Origin: Rhodanobacteraceae bacterium
GTDB taxonomy: Bacteria > Pseudomonadota > Gammaproteobacteria > Xanthomonadales > Rhodanobacteraceae
DNA: 64,000 bases
Reading direction: 5' to 3'
NCBI GenBank assembly: GCA_030167125.1
Contig: CP126531.1
Coordinates: forward strand, 3,078,578 to 3,142,577
The position numbers and the translations under genes are program-made. Shown here piece after piece: positions 50,708 to 59,378 of this stretch; within the stretch, counting starts at the first letter, position 1, and each line of letters starts with the position of its first letter. The notes under the pieces were generated by a model. That model saw nothing but the letters and a program-made list of their open reading frames with translations, ran no database searches and was not told the DNA's origin.

Positions 50708-52072
50708 ATGTCCGGTCCCAGCCACGTTGCCGAACAACCCATCGAGCGCCGCGCGCAACTCGTCGACTACCTCGCCGCCGGCGGGCGCCCGGCCGCGGCC
50801 TGGAAGATCGGCACCGAACACGAGAAGTTCGTGTTCCGCACCGACGACTTGCGCCCGCCGCCGTACCAAGGCGAACGCGGCATCGGCGCGTTGCTGCGCG
50901 GCATCGCGGGTTGCGGCTGGGAGCCGGTGGAAGAGGACGGCAACGTGATCGCGCTGTCGCGCGGGCAGGCATCGGTGACGCTGGAACCCGCGGGTCAGCT
51001 GGAACTCTCCGGTGCGCCGCTGGAAACCATCCACCAGACCTGCTGCGAAGTGCAGGAACATTTGGAATGCGTGCGCCGCGCGGCCGAACCGTTGCAACTC
51101 GGCATCCTCGGCATGGGTTTCCAGCCGAAATGGCGGCGCGACGAAATGCCATGGATGCCCAAGGGTCGCTACGCGATCATGCGCCGCTACATGCCCAAGG
51201 TCGGTTCGCTCGGCCTCGACATGATGACCCGCACCTGCACCGTGCAGGTCAACCTCGACTTCTCAGGCGAAGCCGACATGGTGAAGAAGTTCCGCGTGTC
51301 GCTGGCGCTGCAACCGGTCGCGACCGCGCTGTTCGCCGATTCGCCGTTCACGGATGGACGTCCAAACGGCTACCAGAGCTACCGCTCGCACATCTGGACC
51401 GACACCGACCCCGACCGCACCGGCATGCTGGATTTCGTGTTCGCCGACGGTTTCGGTTTCGAACGCTACGTCGATTACCTGCTCGACGTGCCAATGTATT
51501 TCGTGCACCGGCACGGCAAGTACATCGACTGCGCCGGGCAATCGTTCCGCGATTTCCTCGCCGGCAAGTTGCCGGCACTTCCGGGCGAGAAGCCGACGCT
51601 GCGCGACTGGTCCGACCACATGACCACCGCGTTCCCGGAGGTACGCTTGAAGCAATACCTCGAAATGCGCGGCGCCGACGGCGGCCCGTGGAACCGGCTG
51701 TGCGCGCTGCCCGCGTTCTGGGTCGGCTTGTTGTACGACACCGAATCGCTGGATGCCGCGTGGGACCTGGTCAAGAATTTCACGATGCCCGAACGCCACG
51801 CGCTGCGTGACGGCGTGCCGAAACACGCGCTGAAACTGCCGTTCCGCGGCGAAACGGTGCGCGAGCTTGCCTTGCGCGCGCTGGAAATCGCGGGCAACGG
51901 CTTGAAACGCCGCGCGCGCCTCAACCGCAACGGCGTCGACGAGACGATGTTCCTGCAGCCGCTGGTCGAATTCGCCGAAGCTGACCAGACGCCGGCCGAA
52001 CGCAAGCTCGAACTGTTCCGCACCGAATGGCACGGCAGCGTCGATCCGGTGTTCCGCGAATTCGCGTATTAG
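50708..52072 (+). CDS. gshA: Glutamate-cysteine ligase, plant/alphaproteobacterial type
   Basis: First step of glutathione synthesis (454 residues; start ATG 50708, [11 protein letters not shown]). The sequence belongs to the GCS2-like class found in plants and many proteobacteria, not to the E. coli GshA class: [88 protein letters not shown], and [19 protein letters not shown]. gshB is not adjacent. Confidence 0.94.
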   Translation: MSGPSHVAEQPIERRAQLVDYLAAGGRPAAAWKIGTEHEKFVFRTDDLRPPPYQGERGIGALLRGIAGCGWEPVEEDGNVIALSRGQASVTLEPAGQLELSGAPLETIHQTCCEVQEHLECVRRAAEPLQLGILGMGFQPKWRRDEMPWMPKGRYAIMRRYMPKVGSLGLDMMTRTCTVQVNLDFSGEADMVKKFRVSLALQPVATALFADSPFTDGRPNGYQSYRSHIWTDTDPDRTGMLDFVFADGFGFERYVDYLLDVPMYFVHRHGKYIDCAGQSFRDFLAGKLPALPGEKPTLRDWSDHMTTAFPEVRLKQYLEMRGADGGPWNRLCALPAFWVGLLYDTESLDAAWDLVKNFTMPERHALRDGVPKHALKLPFRGETVRELALRALEIAGNGLKRRARLNRNGVDETMFLQPLVEFAEADQTPAERKLELFRTEWHGSVDPVFREFAY

Positions 52073-52091
52073 GTTTGTCGCCGGCAACTCT

Positions 52092-52144
52092 CCCTCTCCC
52101 CCAAGCAGCTCCATCGCTTGGGGGAGAGGGGTGGGGTGAGGGGG
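52092..52144. repeat. CCCTCTCCCC-family palindrome, copy 2
   Basis: A 15-bp perfect inverted repeat, CCCTCTCCCCCAAGC (52092-52106) and its complement (52116-52130), followed by GGGGTGAGGGGG. It is the reverse orientation of copy 1. It lies between gshA and the GNAT gene and may act as a transcription barrier. Confidence 0.85.
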
Positions 52145-52163
52145 CCAATGTCACGCAACATGC

Positions 52164-52871
52164 ATGCATTTGCAGGTGCCTAAAATCCACTCCATCGCAT
52201 TGCTCGATCGTCCGGTCTGGGAAAGCCTCGCCAGCCGCCAGATGTCGTTGTCCATCGGCGGTGCGTTGGCGAAGCGCTACCAGCGCGACGTGAACGTGTT
52301 CGCGTCGGCGCGCGACGACAGTCCCGCGGCACTGGATGCCTTGGCAGCGCTGTTGGAACCCGGCGAACGCGTGTACGTGTTGCAGGTGCCGGAGATCGCC
52401 ATTCCTGCTGCGTTGTCCGCCACGCAAATGCCGCCGGGGGTACAGATGGTGGCGACGCGTCCGATCGACGCGGAAGCTGCCGATGACATCGTCATGCTGG
52501 GCGATGCCGACGCGCCCGAAATGCTGGCGTTGGCGCAACTCACGCAGCCGGGGCCGTTCCTCGCGCGCACCCACGTGATGGGCACATTCCGCGGCATCCG
52601 CATCGACGGCCGGCTGGCGGCGATGGCGGGCGAACGCATGCGCGTGCCGGGTTACACGGAACTCAGCGGCGTCTGTACGCATCCGGATTTCCGCGGGCGC
52701 GGACTCGCGCGGCGCCTGTCGGCGATCGTTTGCGCAGGCATCGAAGCGCGCGGCGAAACACCGATCCTGCACGCGTGGAAAGACAATCACGCCGCGATCG
52801 CGCTATATGAACAGCTCGGGTTCCGGCTGCGCGCGGCCGTGAACGTCGCGGTGCTGGAGCGTGCGCGCTGA
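52164..52871 (+). CDS. GNAT family N-acetyltransferase
   Basis: A 235-residue protein (ATG 52164; an alternative is the in-frame ATG at 52242, MSLSIGGAL). N-terminal region without clear homology, then a FR47-type GNAT domain: GTFRGIRIDGRLAAMAGERM, ELSGVCTHPDFRGRGLARRL (acetyl-CoA-binding R-G-x-G-x-A) and HAWKDNHAAIALYEQLGFR. The acceptor is unknown. It is followed after 35 bp by the MBL-fold gene on the same strand. Confidence 0.87.
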   Translation: MHLQVPKIHSIALLDRPVWESLASRQMSLSIGGALAKRYQRDVNVFASARDDSPAALDALAALLEPGERVYVLQVPEIAIPAALSATQMPPGVQMVATRPIDAEAADDIVMLGDADAPEMLALAQLTQPGPFLARTHVMGTFRGIRIDGRLAAMAGERMRVPGYTELSGVCTHPDFRGRGLARRLSAIVCAGIEARGETPILHAWKDNHAAIALYEQLGFRLRAAVNVAVLERAR

Positions 52872-52906
52872 ATCGGCGTACACGGCGCCTGTGCAAGAAT
52901 GGCGCG

Positions 52907-53875
52907 ATGGCAATTTACGAACCATTGAACGACGGCATCGTCTGCATCGACACCGCGCAGCATCGCCAGCGCATGGCGGCGTGCTACCTGATCGGCAGCG
53001 ATGGGCACTACGCGTTCGTCGAGTGCGGCACCAGCCTGTCGGTGCCGTTGCTGCTGGAAACCTTGGCTGATCTGCGCGTCCCGCGCGAGGCCGTGGATTA
53101 CGTAATGCCGACCCATGTGCACCTCGACCACGCGGGCGGTGCGGGTGCGTTGATGCGCGAGTTGCCGAACGCGCGGCTGGTGATCCATCCGCGCGGCGCG
53201 CGGCACCTGATCGATCCGTCGGTGCTGATCGCCGGCGCCACCGCCGTGTACGGCGAAGAGGCGATGCGTGCGACCTATGGCGACATCCTGCCGGTGTCGC
53301 AATCGCGCGTGATCGTCGCCGACATCGCGGCTGATCGCGATTTCGAATTGAAGCTGGGTGATCGACGGCTGCTTTTCATCGATGCGCCGGGCCATGCCAA
53401 GCACCACTACGCGATCTGGGATGAAGCGAGCCGCGGCTGGTTCACGGGCGACGTGTTCGGACTTTCCTATCGCGAGTTCGACCATGCGGGCCGGAACTAC
53501 ATGATTCCGACCACCAGCCCGGTGCAGTTCGATCCCGTCGCGTGGCAGACCACGCTCGCGCGCATTCTTGCGCGGCAGCCCGCGCACGTTTACCTGACGC
53601 ATTACAGCCGCATCGACGCGGTTGACTCGTTGGCGGCGGACTTGCGCGAAGGCCTTGCGGCGTACCAACGCATCGCGCGCGCGAATGCGAATGCTCCGGA
53701 TCGCCATGCGCGGCTGTACGCGGAGCTGATGGATTTCCATCTGGGGCAGTTACGCGAACGCGGCAATCCTCTTTCCGAAGCGCGCGCCCGCGCCGTGCTC
53801 GACATCGACGTCGAGATCAACGCGCAAGGCCTGGAAGTGTGGCTGGATCGCGAGGCCGGCGCGGCACGGCACTGA
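52907..53875 (+). CDS. Metallo-beta-lactamase fold hydrolase
   Basis: A 322-residue cytoplasmic protein. Metal motif THVHLDHAGG (H70, H72, D74, H75), then APGHAKHHYAIWDEASRG (third metal His), WFTGDVFGLSYREFD (Asp), and VYLTHYSRID (last His). These give a complete dinuclear Zn/Fe site. The closest-looking group is the uncharacterised MBL hydrolases of proteobacteria. The substrate is unknown; GNAT adjacency gives no firm clue. Confidence 0.88.
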   Translation: MAIYEPLNDGIVCIDTAQHRQRMAACYLIGSDGHYAFVECGTSLSVPLLLETLADLRVPREAVDYVMPTHVHLDHAGGAGALMRELPNARLVIHPRGARHLIDPSVLIAGATAVYGEEAMRATYGDILPVSQSRVIVADIAADRDFELKLGDRRLLFIDAPGHAKHHYAIWDEASRGWFTGDVFGLSYREFDHAGRNYMIPTTSPVQFDPVAWQTTLARILARQPAHVYLTHYSRIDAVDSLAADLREGLAAYQRIARANANAPDRHARLYAELMDFHLGQLRERGNPLSEARARAVLDIDVEINAQGLEVWLDREAGAARH

Positions 53876-53889
53876 CTGGCGCTCGATGG

Positions 53890-54807
53890 TCAAAAGATTT
53901 CGCCCACGCAGCAGCGCAGGCTGCCGCCTGCCTTCTCGATCTCGTCCAGTTCCACCACGCCGACCGCGAAACCCCATTCCGCCAGCGTCGTGCGTTGCGC
54001 GTCGGTGAGCGACGCGGCGGCGCGCGCGCTCATCCACACGCGATCCGGCGACAGCGTAATCGCGTTGGCGGCGTAGGCGCGTTTCTGTTCGGGCGACAAC
54101 CATAGTGCGCGGCTGCCGAAGGTCTCGGCGATCGCGCGCGGCACTGCGGGATCTGCGAAGCCGTCGGGCGCCAGGATCACGGCGCGTCCGGCAAGCGACG
54201 CCATCACCACGTTGGTGTGGTATTCGCCGGGCGCGAGCTCGAAGCAGAACATCAGCCGCAACCCGAACGCATCGTGCATCGCGCGCGCACCGTCGATGTC
54301 GCAACGTTCGGACAAGCCGCAACAGCCGATGCCGCGCGCGTGGTCGATCACCAGCGAGCCGGTGAGTTCCGCGACGCCACGGTCGCCGCGCGACAGGTCG
54401 ATTTCCTCGTAATGCAGCACGTCGCGGAAGAACGCGCGGATGTCGGCGCGATTCGCTTCGCGCTGCCGCACCGCATGCCGCATCCGCGCGACGATGAAGC
54501 GGCCGGGCGCGGTCGCGAAGACGTTGTTCGGGAACATGCCGTCGGGCGTCGCGGCGTCGCCCGGAAACGTGACGACCGGAACGTCTTCGCGCAGCGCCTG
54601 TGCCAGCGCCGCATGCTGCGCCAACGCGCGCGTGGCGTCGAAATGTGTATCCATGCGCATGTAATGGTTGTCGCGCGCGGACTCCAACGCCAGCTCATTC
54701 GCGGCGGGCGCGACCAGGAACGCCGCGCGTGCGGTGATGCGTGGTGCGTGCAGCGGCGGCAAGGCCGAGCATGCGCCCATGAATGTCGACGGCGAGGTGG
54801 TGATCAC
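53890..54807 (-). CDS. Arginine deiminase-related amidinohydrolase (CtlX-like)
   Basis: A 305-residue guanidino-group-modifying enzyme. The start is GTG 54807, overlapping the cutC stop (GTGA), which fixes the reading better than any ATG (first at 54777). Motifs of the amidinotransferase / citrulline-utilisation hydrolase group: TFPGDAATPDGMFPNNVF, GSLVIDHARGIGCCGLSERC, the catalytic His in ELAPGEYHTNVVMASL, and the nucleophile Cys region SLRCCVGEIF at the C-terminus. The reaction is hydrolysis of a ureido or guanidino compound; the exact substrate is unproven. It is the third gene of the glycosylasparaginase - cutC operon. Confidence 0.85.
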   Translation of the reverse strand: MITTSPSTFMGACSALPPLHAPRITARAAFLVAPAANELALESARDNHYMRMDTHFDATRALAQHAALAQALREDVPVVTFPGDAATPDGMFPNNVFATAPGRFIVARMRHAVRQREANRADIRAFFRDVLHYEEIDLSRGDRGVAELTGSLVIDHARGIGCCGLSERCDIDGARAMHDAFGLRLMFCFELAPGEYHTNVVMASLAGRAVILAPDGFADPAVPRAIAETFGSRALWLSPEQKRAYAANAITLSPDRVWMSARAAASLTDAQRTTLAEWGFAVGVVELDEIEKAGGSLRCCVGEIF

Positions 54808-55547
54808 GACGTTTCCGCGCACCCACGCAAGGCCGCGACGCGCGCACGCACTTCGTCCATGTCGCTCTGCCAGTGCGCATCCTCCATTTCGCCCAGCGTC
54901 GCCGATGGACGTTGCATTCGCGTGGGCACGCGTCGTTTCGCGGACGCGTGGAACTCGCGCGCGCCGGTCGCTTGCGCGATCGCGGCGATGTTGTGCGAAT
55001 CGATGCCGCCGCCCGGCATGATCGTGATGCGTCCGCGCGCCCGATCGATCAACGTGCGGATCAGCGGCGCGCCGGCCAGCGCATCGGCTGCCTGGCCCGA
55101 GGTCAGGACGCGTTCGCAACCGAGTGCGATGATCGCTTCCATTGCACGTTCCGCATCACGCGTGAAATCGAACGCTCGATGGAAGGTCACCGGCATCCCG
55201 CGCGCGGCGTCCATCAAGATGCGGCAACGCGGCACGTCCACGTCGCCTTCATCCGTCAGCATGCCGACCACCACGCCAGCGCAGCCCAGCGATTTGCAGG
55301 CTTCGATGTCGCGCCGCATCACTTCGCATTCGGTGTCGTCGAATACGAAATCGCCGGCGCGCGGGCGGATCAGCACGTGCACGGGAATGCGCAGGTGCTC
55401 GACCGCCACCGCGATCGCGGCATGCGACGGCGTGAGCCCGCCGAGTTCCAATGCCGAACACAGTTCGATACGCGCCGCGCCGCCCGCTTCGGCCGCGAGC
55501 GCCGACGCGACCGAATTGGCGGCGACTTCGAGAACCGGATCGCTCAC
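54804..55547 (-). CDS. cutC: CutC family protein
   Basis: A 247-residue TIM-barrel protein of the CutC family. The start is GTG 55547, overlapping the glycosylasparaginase stop (GTGA). Conserved parts: RIELCSALELGGLTPS, VHVLIRPRAGDFVFDDTE, MRRDIEACKSLGCAGVVVGM, VTFHRAFDFTRD, CERVLTSGQAADAL and RITIMPGGGIDSHNI. The old role in copper homeostasis is doubtful for the family; coupling here to an N-glycan hydrolase suggests a sugar-related function, but that is inference. Confidence 0.92.
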   Translation of the reverse strand: MSDPVLEVAANSVASALAAEAGGAARIELCSALELGGLTPSHAAIAVAVEHLRIPVHVLIRPRAGDFVFDDTECEVMRRDIEACKSLGCAGVVVGMLTDEGDVDVPRCRILMDAARGMPVTFHRAFDFTRDAERAMEAIIALGCERVLTSGQAADALAGAPLIRTLIDRARGRITIMPGGGIDSHNIAAIAQATGAREFHASAKRRVPTRMQRPSATLGEMEDAHWQSDMDEVRARVAALRGCAETS

Positions 55548-56572
55548 GTGTTGAACACGCTGGCGGATGGCATCAGCGCGCTCCGGTTTTTCGCATCGCA
55601 CACCGCGTACGAGAAGCCATGCTGGATCGCGTAGCCGCCGACTTCGCCGTCCTTGTTCATTGCCAGGAACGCGACCTGCGTCGTGCGCGCGGTCGACGGA
55701 TGCTTGTGCAGCACGCGCAGCACCGCTTCCTTGCAGGCTTCGGTTGGCGTGCGGCCCTGGCGCATGAGTTCCACCACGAGGAACGAGCCGGCGTTGCGGA
55801 TCACTTCCTCGCCCATGCCGGTGGAGGTCGCTGCGCCGACTTCGCCATCCACGTACAGCCCCGCGCCGATGATCGGCGAATCGCCCACGCGGCCGCGCAT
55901 CTTCCACGCCGCGCCGCTGGTGGTGCAGGCGCCGGCCAGCTTGCCGTGCGCGTCCAGCGCGAGGATGCCGATGGTGTCGTGGTTGTGCTTGTCGATGGGC
56001 ACGCCCGCGCCGTAGTCGCGCACTTCGCTGTTGATCTCGGGCTTGTAGTGCGACGTCTTCAGCCATTCGTGCCATGCCTTGTCGGCGGCCGGCGTCAGCA
56101 GGTTCTGTTTCTTGAATCCTTGGCTCAAGGCGAATTGCAGCGCGCCTTCGCCGACCAGCAGCACGTGCGGCGTTTTTTCCATCACCAGCCGCGCGACCGA
56201 GACCGGATGTTCGATGTGTTCGAGGCAGGCCACGCCGCCGCAGTTGGCTTCGGCATCCATGATGCTGGCGTCCAGCGTCACATGGCCGTCGCGATCGGGA
56301 TAGCCGCCGAGTCCGACGCTGTGGTTGCGGATGTCGGCCTCGGGCACGCGCGCGCCGGCTTCCACGGCGTCGAGCGAAGCACCGCCCTTGGAAAGGATCG
56401 CCCACGCCGCGTGATTTGCCGCGATGCCGAAATCCCAGGTCGACACCGCGCGAACCGTGCCCGTTTTGGCCGCAGGCTTTGCGGTGCCGCCGCCCGCGTC
56501 GGCCATCGGCGACAGTGCCGCGGCGGCGGTGCCGAGCGCGGCGGCTTTCAGGAAATGGCGACGCGGGTTCAT
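55544..56572 (-). CDS. N4-(beta-N-acetylglucosaminyl)-L-asparaginase (glycosylasparaginase), Tat-exported
   Basis: An Ntn-hydrolase of 342 residues that cleaves the GlcNAc-Asn bond of N-glycopeptides. N-terminal twin-arginine signal: MNPRRHFLKAAALG, then an Ala-rich h-region; so it is folded before export. Core motifs: STWDFGIAANHAAWAIL, HSVGLGGYPDRDGHVTLDAS, and the self-cleavage site HNHDTIGILALD, where the Thr becomes the new N-terminal nucleophile; then GRVGDSPIIGAGLY and GATSTGMGEE-like (here AATSTGMGEE). First gene of the operon with cutC and the CtlX-like gene. It is divergent from the fucose operon. Confidence 0.93.
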   Translation of the reverse strand: MNPRRHFLKAAALGTAAAALSPMADAGGGTAKPAAKTGTVRAVSTWDFGIAANHAAWAILSKGGASLDAVEAGARVPEADIRNHSVGLGGYPDRDGHVTLDASIMDAEANCGGVACLEHIEHPVSVARLVMEKTPHVLLVGEGALQFALSQGFKKQNLLTPAADKAWHEWLKTSHYKPEINSEVRDYGAGVPIDKHNHDTIGILALDAHGKLAGACTTSGAAWKMRGRVGDSPIIGAGLYVDGEVGAATSTGMGEEVIRNAGSFLVVELMRQGRTPTEACKEAVLRVLHKHPSTARTTQVAFLAMNKDGEVGGYAIQHGFSYAVCDAKNRSALMPSASVFNT

Positions 56573-56611
56573 GCGGAGTCCTCGAGGTGCCGGTGGTCGC
56601 GCGAATCATGA

Positions 56612-56689
56612 CACGTCGCATGACGTGCGGCACACGCCGGTTGCGTATATGGAGTTATAATCCACCCATGAAACCACGGGTCGTGACCC
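56612..56689. promoter_or_regulatory. Candidate operator/promoter of the divergent asparaginase and fucose operons
   Basis: In the 141-bp divergent gap: perfect inverted repeat CACGTC-GCAT-GACGTG (56612-56627), GTTGCGT (56640-56646), TATAAT (56656-56661, ideal -10 without a good -35, so activator-dependent), and GGGTC-GT-GACCC (56678-56689) just after it. The likely controller is the IclR protein at 62845, but this is inference. Confidence 0.5.
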
Positions 56690-56713
56690 CTGATCCAGCC
56701 GAGGCTCGCCGCG

Positions 56714-57781
56714 GTGGCCAATGACGCCGCCGTGTGCGCGTCGCGCGTCGACGACTCGGCCGGCGCCGGCCAGCGCGCGGATGTGGCGCGGCGCGTGCGC
56801 GTCTCGGGGCTGGGCTTCGGCACCGCACCCATCGGCAACCTGTATGCCGAAGTGGGCGAAGACGAAGCGCAGGACGCGCTGGAGCGCGCGCAGCGGCTGG
56901 GCGTGCGCTACTTCGACACGGCGCCTTTCTATGGACACGGGCTCGCCGAGCAGCGGCTGGGACGGATGCTCGCGGAATCGCGCAGCGCCGCGTGCATGGT
57001 CTCGACCAAGGTCGGGCGCCGCATCGAATCCGATCCCGCGCGCAGCGAAACCATCACCGATGGTTTCGCGGTGCACGGCAGCCGCGCGGTGTTCGATTAC
57101 AGCCGCGACGGCGTGCTGCGTTCATTCGAGAGCAGCCTCGAACGGCTGCAGCGTGATCGCGTGGACATCCTGTTCCTGCATGACGTCGGCCGGCTGACGC
57201 ATGGCGACAACCATCCGCGCATGTTGCGGCAGGCGCTGGACGAAGCGCTGCCTGCAATGGCGCGTCTCCGCGCGCAGGGCGCGGTCGATGCGATCGGCAT
57301 CGGCGTCAACGAAATCGAAGTCTGCATGGAGGTGATGCCGCGCTTCGATCTCGACTGCATCATGCTGGCCGGGCGCTACACGCTGTTCGAGCAGGCTTCG
57401 GCATTGCCGCTGCTGGACGAAGCACAGCGCCGCGGCGTGAAGGTCGTCGTCGCGGGGCCGTACAACTCTGGCCTGCTCGGCGATCCGCACGGCCCCGGTT
57501 CGACCTACAACTATGCGCCGGCCGATCCGCGCACGCTGGAACGCGCGCGCCGCATCTACGCGATCTGCGCGGAAGAAGGCGTGGACGTGGGCGCGGCGGC
57601 GCTGCAGTTTCCCGCCGCCCATCCCGCCGTGTGTGCGGTGGTCGCGGGGCTGCGCAACGTGATGGAAGTGGAGAGCGCGATCGCGCGCAGCAGCCAGCGG
57701 CTGCCTACGCGCATCTGGCCGCGCCTGCGCGGGGCCGGGATCATCGACGCCGTCGCGCCGGTGCCCGGTGCGGCGGCATGA
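56714..57781 (+). CDS. Aldo/keto reductase, L-fucose (D-threo-aldose) 1-dehydrogenase
   Basis: A 355-residue TIM-barrel oxidoreductase (start GTG 56714). AKR catalytic residues D68 and Y73 in FDTAPFYGHGLAEQRLG; also VDILFLHDVGRLTHG, and the C-terminal cofactor region AAHPAVCAVVAGLRN. The sequence matches D-threo-aldose 1-dehydrogenases, which oxidise L-fucose to L-fucono-1,5-lactone with NAD(P). First gene of the fucose operon; the SDR start overlaps its stop (ATGA). A short out-of-frame ORF (56669-56725, MKPRVVTPDPAEARRGGQ) overlaps its start. Confidence 0.9.
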   Translation: MANDAAVCASRVDDSAGAGQRADVARRVRVSGLGFGTAPIGNLYAEVGEDEAQDALERAQRLGVRYFDTAPFYGHGLAEQRLGRMLAESRSAACMVSTKVGRRIESDPARSETITDGFAVHGSRAVFDYSRDGVLRSFESSLERLQRDRVDILFLHDVGRLTHGDNHPRMLRQALDEALPAMARLRAQGAVDAIGIGVNEIEVCMEVMPRFDLDCIMLAGRYTLFEQASALPLLDEAQRRGVKVVVAGPYNSGLLGDPHGPGSTYNYAPADPRTLERARRIYAICAEEGVDVGAAALQFPAAHPAVCAVVAGLRNVMEVESAIARSSQRLPTRIWPRLRGAGIIDAVAPVPGAAA

Positions 57782-58524
57782 GCGCACGGCTCGCAGGCAA
57801 GCATTGCCTGTTGACCGCGGCCGGCGCGGGCATCGGCCGCGCGACCGCGCTGGCTTTCGCGCGCGAAGGCGCGCAGGTGCTGGCGACCGACATCGACGTG
57901 GTGGCGCTGCAATCGCTGGCTGCGGAAAACAATGCGGTCCAGACGGCGACGCTCGACGTCACCGATGCCGCGCAAATCGCCGCGCTCATCGATGCGAATC
58001 CCGTGGTCGACGTGCTGCTCAACTGCGCCGGCTGGGTGCACGCCGGAACCATCCTCGACACCGATGACGACGCGTGGCGGCGCTCGTTCGCGATCAACGT
58101 CGATTCGATGTTCCATCTTTGCAAGGCGGTGCTGCCCGGCATGCTGGCGCACGGAAACGGCAGCATCGTCAACATGGCCTCGGCTGCGTCCAGCGTGAAG
58201 GGCGTGCCCAACCGCTTTGCCTACGGCGCGACCAAGGCCGCGGTGATCGGACTCACAAAGGCCATCGCCGCCGACTACGTGGCGCGCGGCGTGCGCTGCA
58301 ATGCGATCTGCCCCGGCACCGTGAAATCGCCGTCGCTGGAACAGCGTGTGGCCGCGCTGGGCGGCGATTCCGACGCGGTCTGGAAAAGCTTCATCGATCG
58401 CCAGCCGATGGGTCGCTTGGGCACGCCGGAAGAAATCGCCGCGCTGGCGGTGTACCTCGCGTCCGACGAGTCGTCGTTCACCACCGGCGCGATCCACGTG
58501 ATCGACGGCGGCTGGACCGATTAG
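57778..58524 (+). CDS. Short-chain dehydrogenase, 2-keto-3-deoxy-L-fuconate 4-dehydrogenase
   Basis: A 248-residue classical SDR. Cofactor motif [17 protein letters not shown] (TGxxxGIG variant), [11 protein letters not shown], catalytic Ser in NMASAASS, Y149 and K153 in FAYGATKAA, and C-terminal [10 protein letters not shown]. In the X. campestris L-fucose pathway an SDR in this position oxidises 2-keto-3-deoxy-L-fuconate at C4 with NAD. Assignment rests on family plus operon context. Confidence 0.88.
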   Translation: MSARLAGKHCLLTAAGAGIGRATALAFAREGAQVLATDIDVVALQSLAAENNAVQTATLDVTDAAQIAALIDANPVVDVLLNCAGWVHAGTILDTDDDAWRRSFAINVDSMFHLCKAVLPGMLAHGNGSIVNMASAASSVKGVPNRFAYGATKAAVIGLTKAIAADYVARGVRCNAICPGTVKSPSLEQRVAALGGDSDAVWKSFIDRQPMGRLGTPEEIAALAVYLASDESSFTTGAIHVIDGGWTD

Positions 58525-58532
58525 GGGTTGCA

Positions 58533-59378
58533 ATGAAACTGGTGCGTTACGGAGAGGCGGGACGCGAAAAGCCGGGCATGCTGGATGCGCGGGGCGTGCT
58601 GCGCGACCTGTCGCAGGTCGTGGACGACATCGCGGGTGGGGCGTTGACGAACGAAAGCATCGAACGCCTGCGCGCGCTCGATCCCGACGCGCTGTTGAAA
58701 GTCGATGGCACGCCGCGCTTCGGTGCTCCGGTCGGAAGCGTCGGCAAGATCATCTGCGTGGGTTTGAATTACGCCGACCACGCGGCCGAATCGGGCCAGC
58801 CGGTACCGCAGCAACCGGTGATCTTCATGAAGGCGACCAGCGCGATCGTGGGCGCGTTCGACGACGTGGTGATTCCGCCGGGCTCGGAGAAAACCGACTG
58901 GGAAGTCGAACTCGGTGTGGTGATCGGCGACACCGCGCGCAATGTGCCGCGCGATGCCGCGCTCGGTCATGTCGCGGGCTACCTCATTGTCAACGATGTG
59001 TCCGAACGCGCGTTCCAGTTCGACCACGGCGGCCAATGGGTGAAGGGCAAGAGTTGCGACACCTTCGCGCCGCTCGGGCCGTGGCTGGTGACGCGCGACG
59101 AGATTGCCGATCCGCAAGCTTTGTCCATGTGGCTCGACGTCAACGGCCATCGTTACCAGGATGGCAACACGCGCACGATGGTGTTCGATGTCGCGGCGCT
59201 GGTCAGCCACATCAGCTGCTACATGACGCTCGAACCCGGCGACGTGATCTCGACCGGCACGCCGCCGGGCGTGGGCCTGGGCCAGAAACCGCCGGTCTAT
59301 CTGAAGCCGGGCGACGTGATGGAACTCGGCATCGTCGGATTGGGCACTCAACGCCAGTGGGTGGTGGCGGCGCGATGA
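58533..59378 (+). CDS. Fumarylacetoacetate hydrolase family protein, 2,4-diketo-3-deoxy-L-fuconate hydrolase
   Basis: A 281-residue FAH-superfamily enzyme; ATG 58533, 8 bp after the SDR. Motifs: [50 protein letters not shown] (metal Glu/Asp), [14 protein letters not shown], and [18 protein letters not shown]. In this pathway it splits 2,4-diketo-3-deoxy-L-fuconate to L-lactate and pyruvate. Other FAH proteins of similar sequence act as ureidoglycolate lyases, but the operon decides for the fucose step. Confidence 0.9.
   Translation: MKLVRYGEAGREKPGMLDARGVLRDLSQVVDDIAGGALTNESIERLRALDPDALLKVDGTPRFGAPVGSVGKIICVGLNYADHAAESGQPVPQQPVIFMKATSAIVGAFDDVVIPPGSEKTDWEVELGVVIGDTARNVPRDAALGHVAGYLIVNDVSERAFQFDHGGQWVKGKSCDTFAPLGPWLVTRDEIADPQALSMWLDVNGHRYQDGNTRTMVFDVAALVSHISCYMTLEPGDVISTGTPPGVGLGQKPPVYLKPGDVMELGIVGLGTQRQWVVAAR

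Noticed and set aside
56669..56725. 18-codon ORF (MKPRVVTPDPAEARRGGQ) as a regulatory leader peptide of the fucose operon
   Set aside because: No run of regulatory codons and no attenuator hairpin seen; it may equally be part of an untranslated leader, so it is mentioned only with the dehydrogenase.
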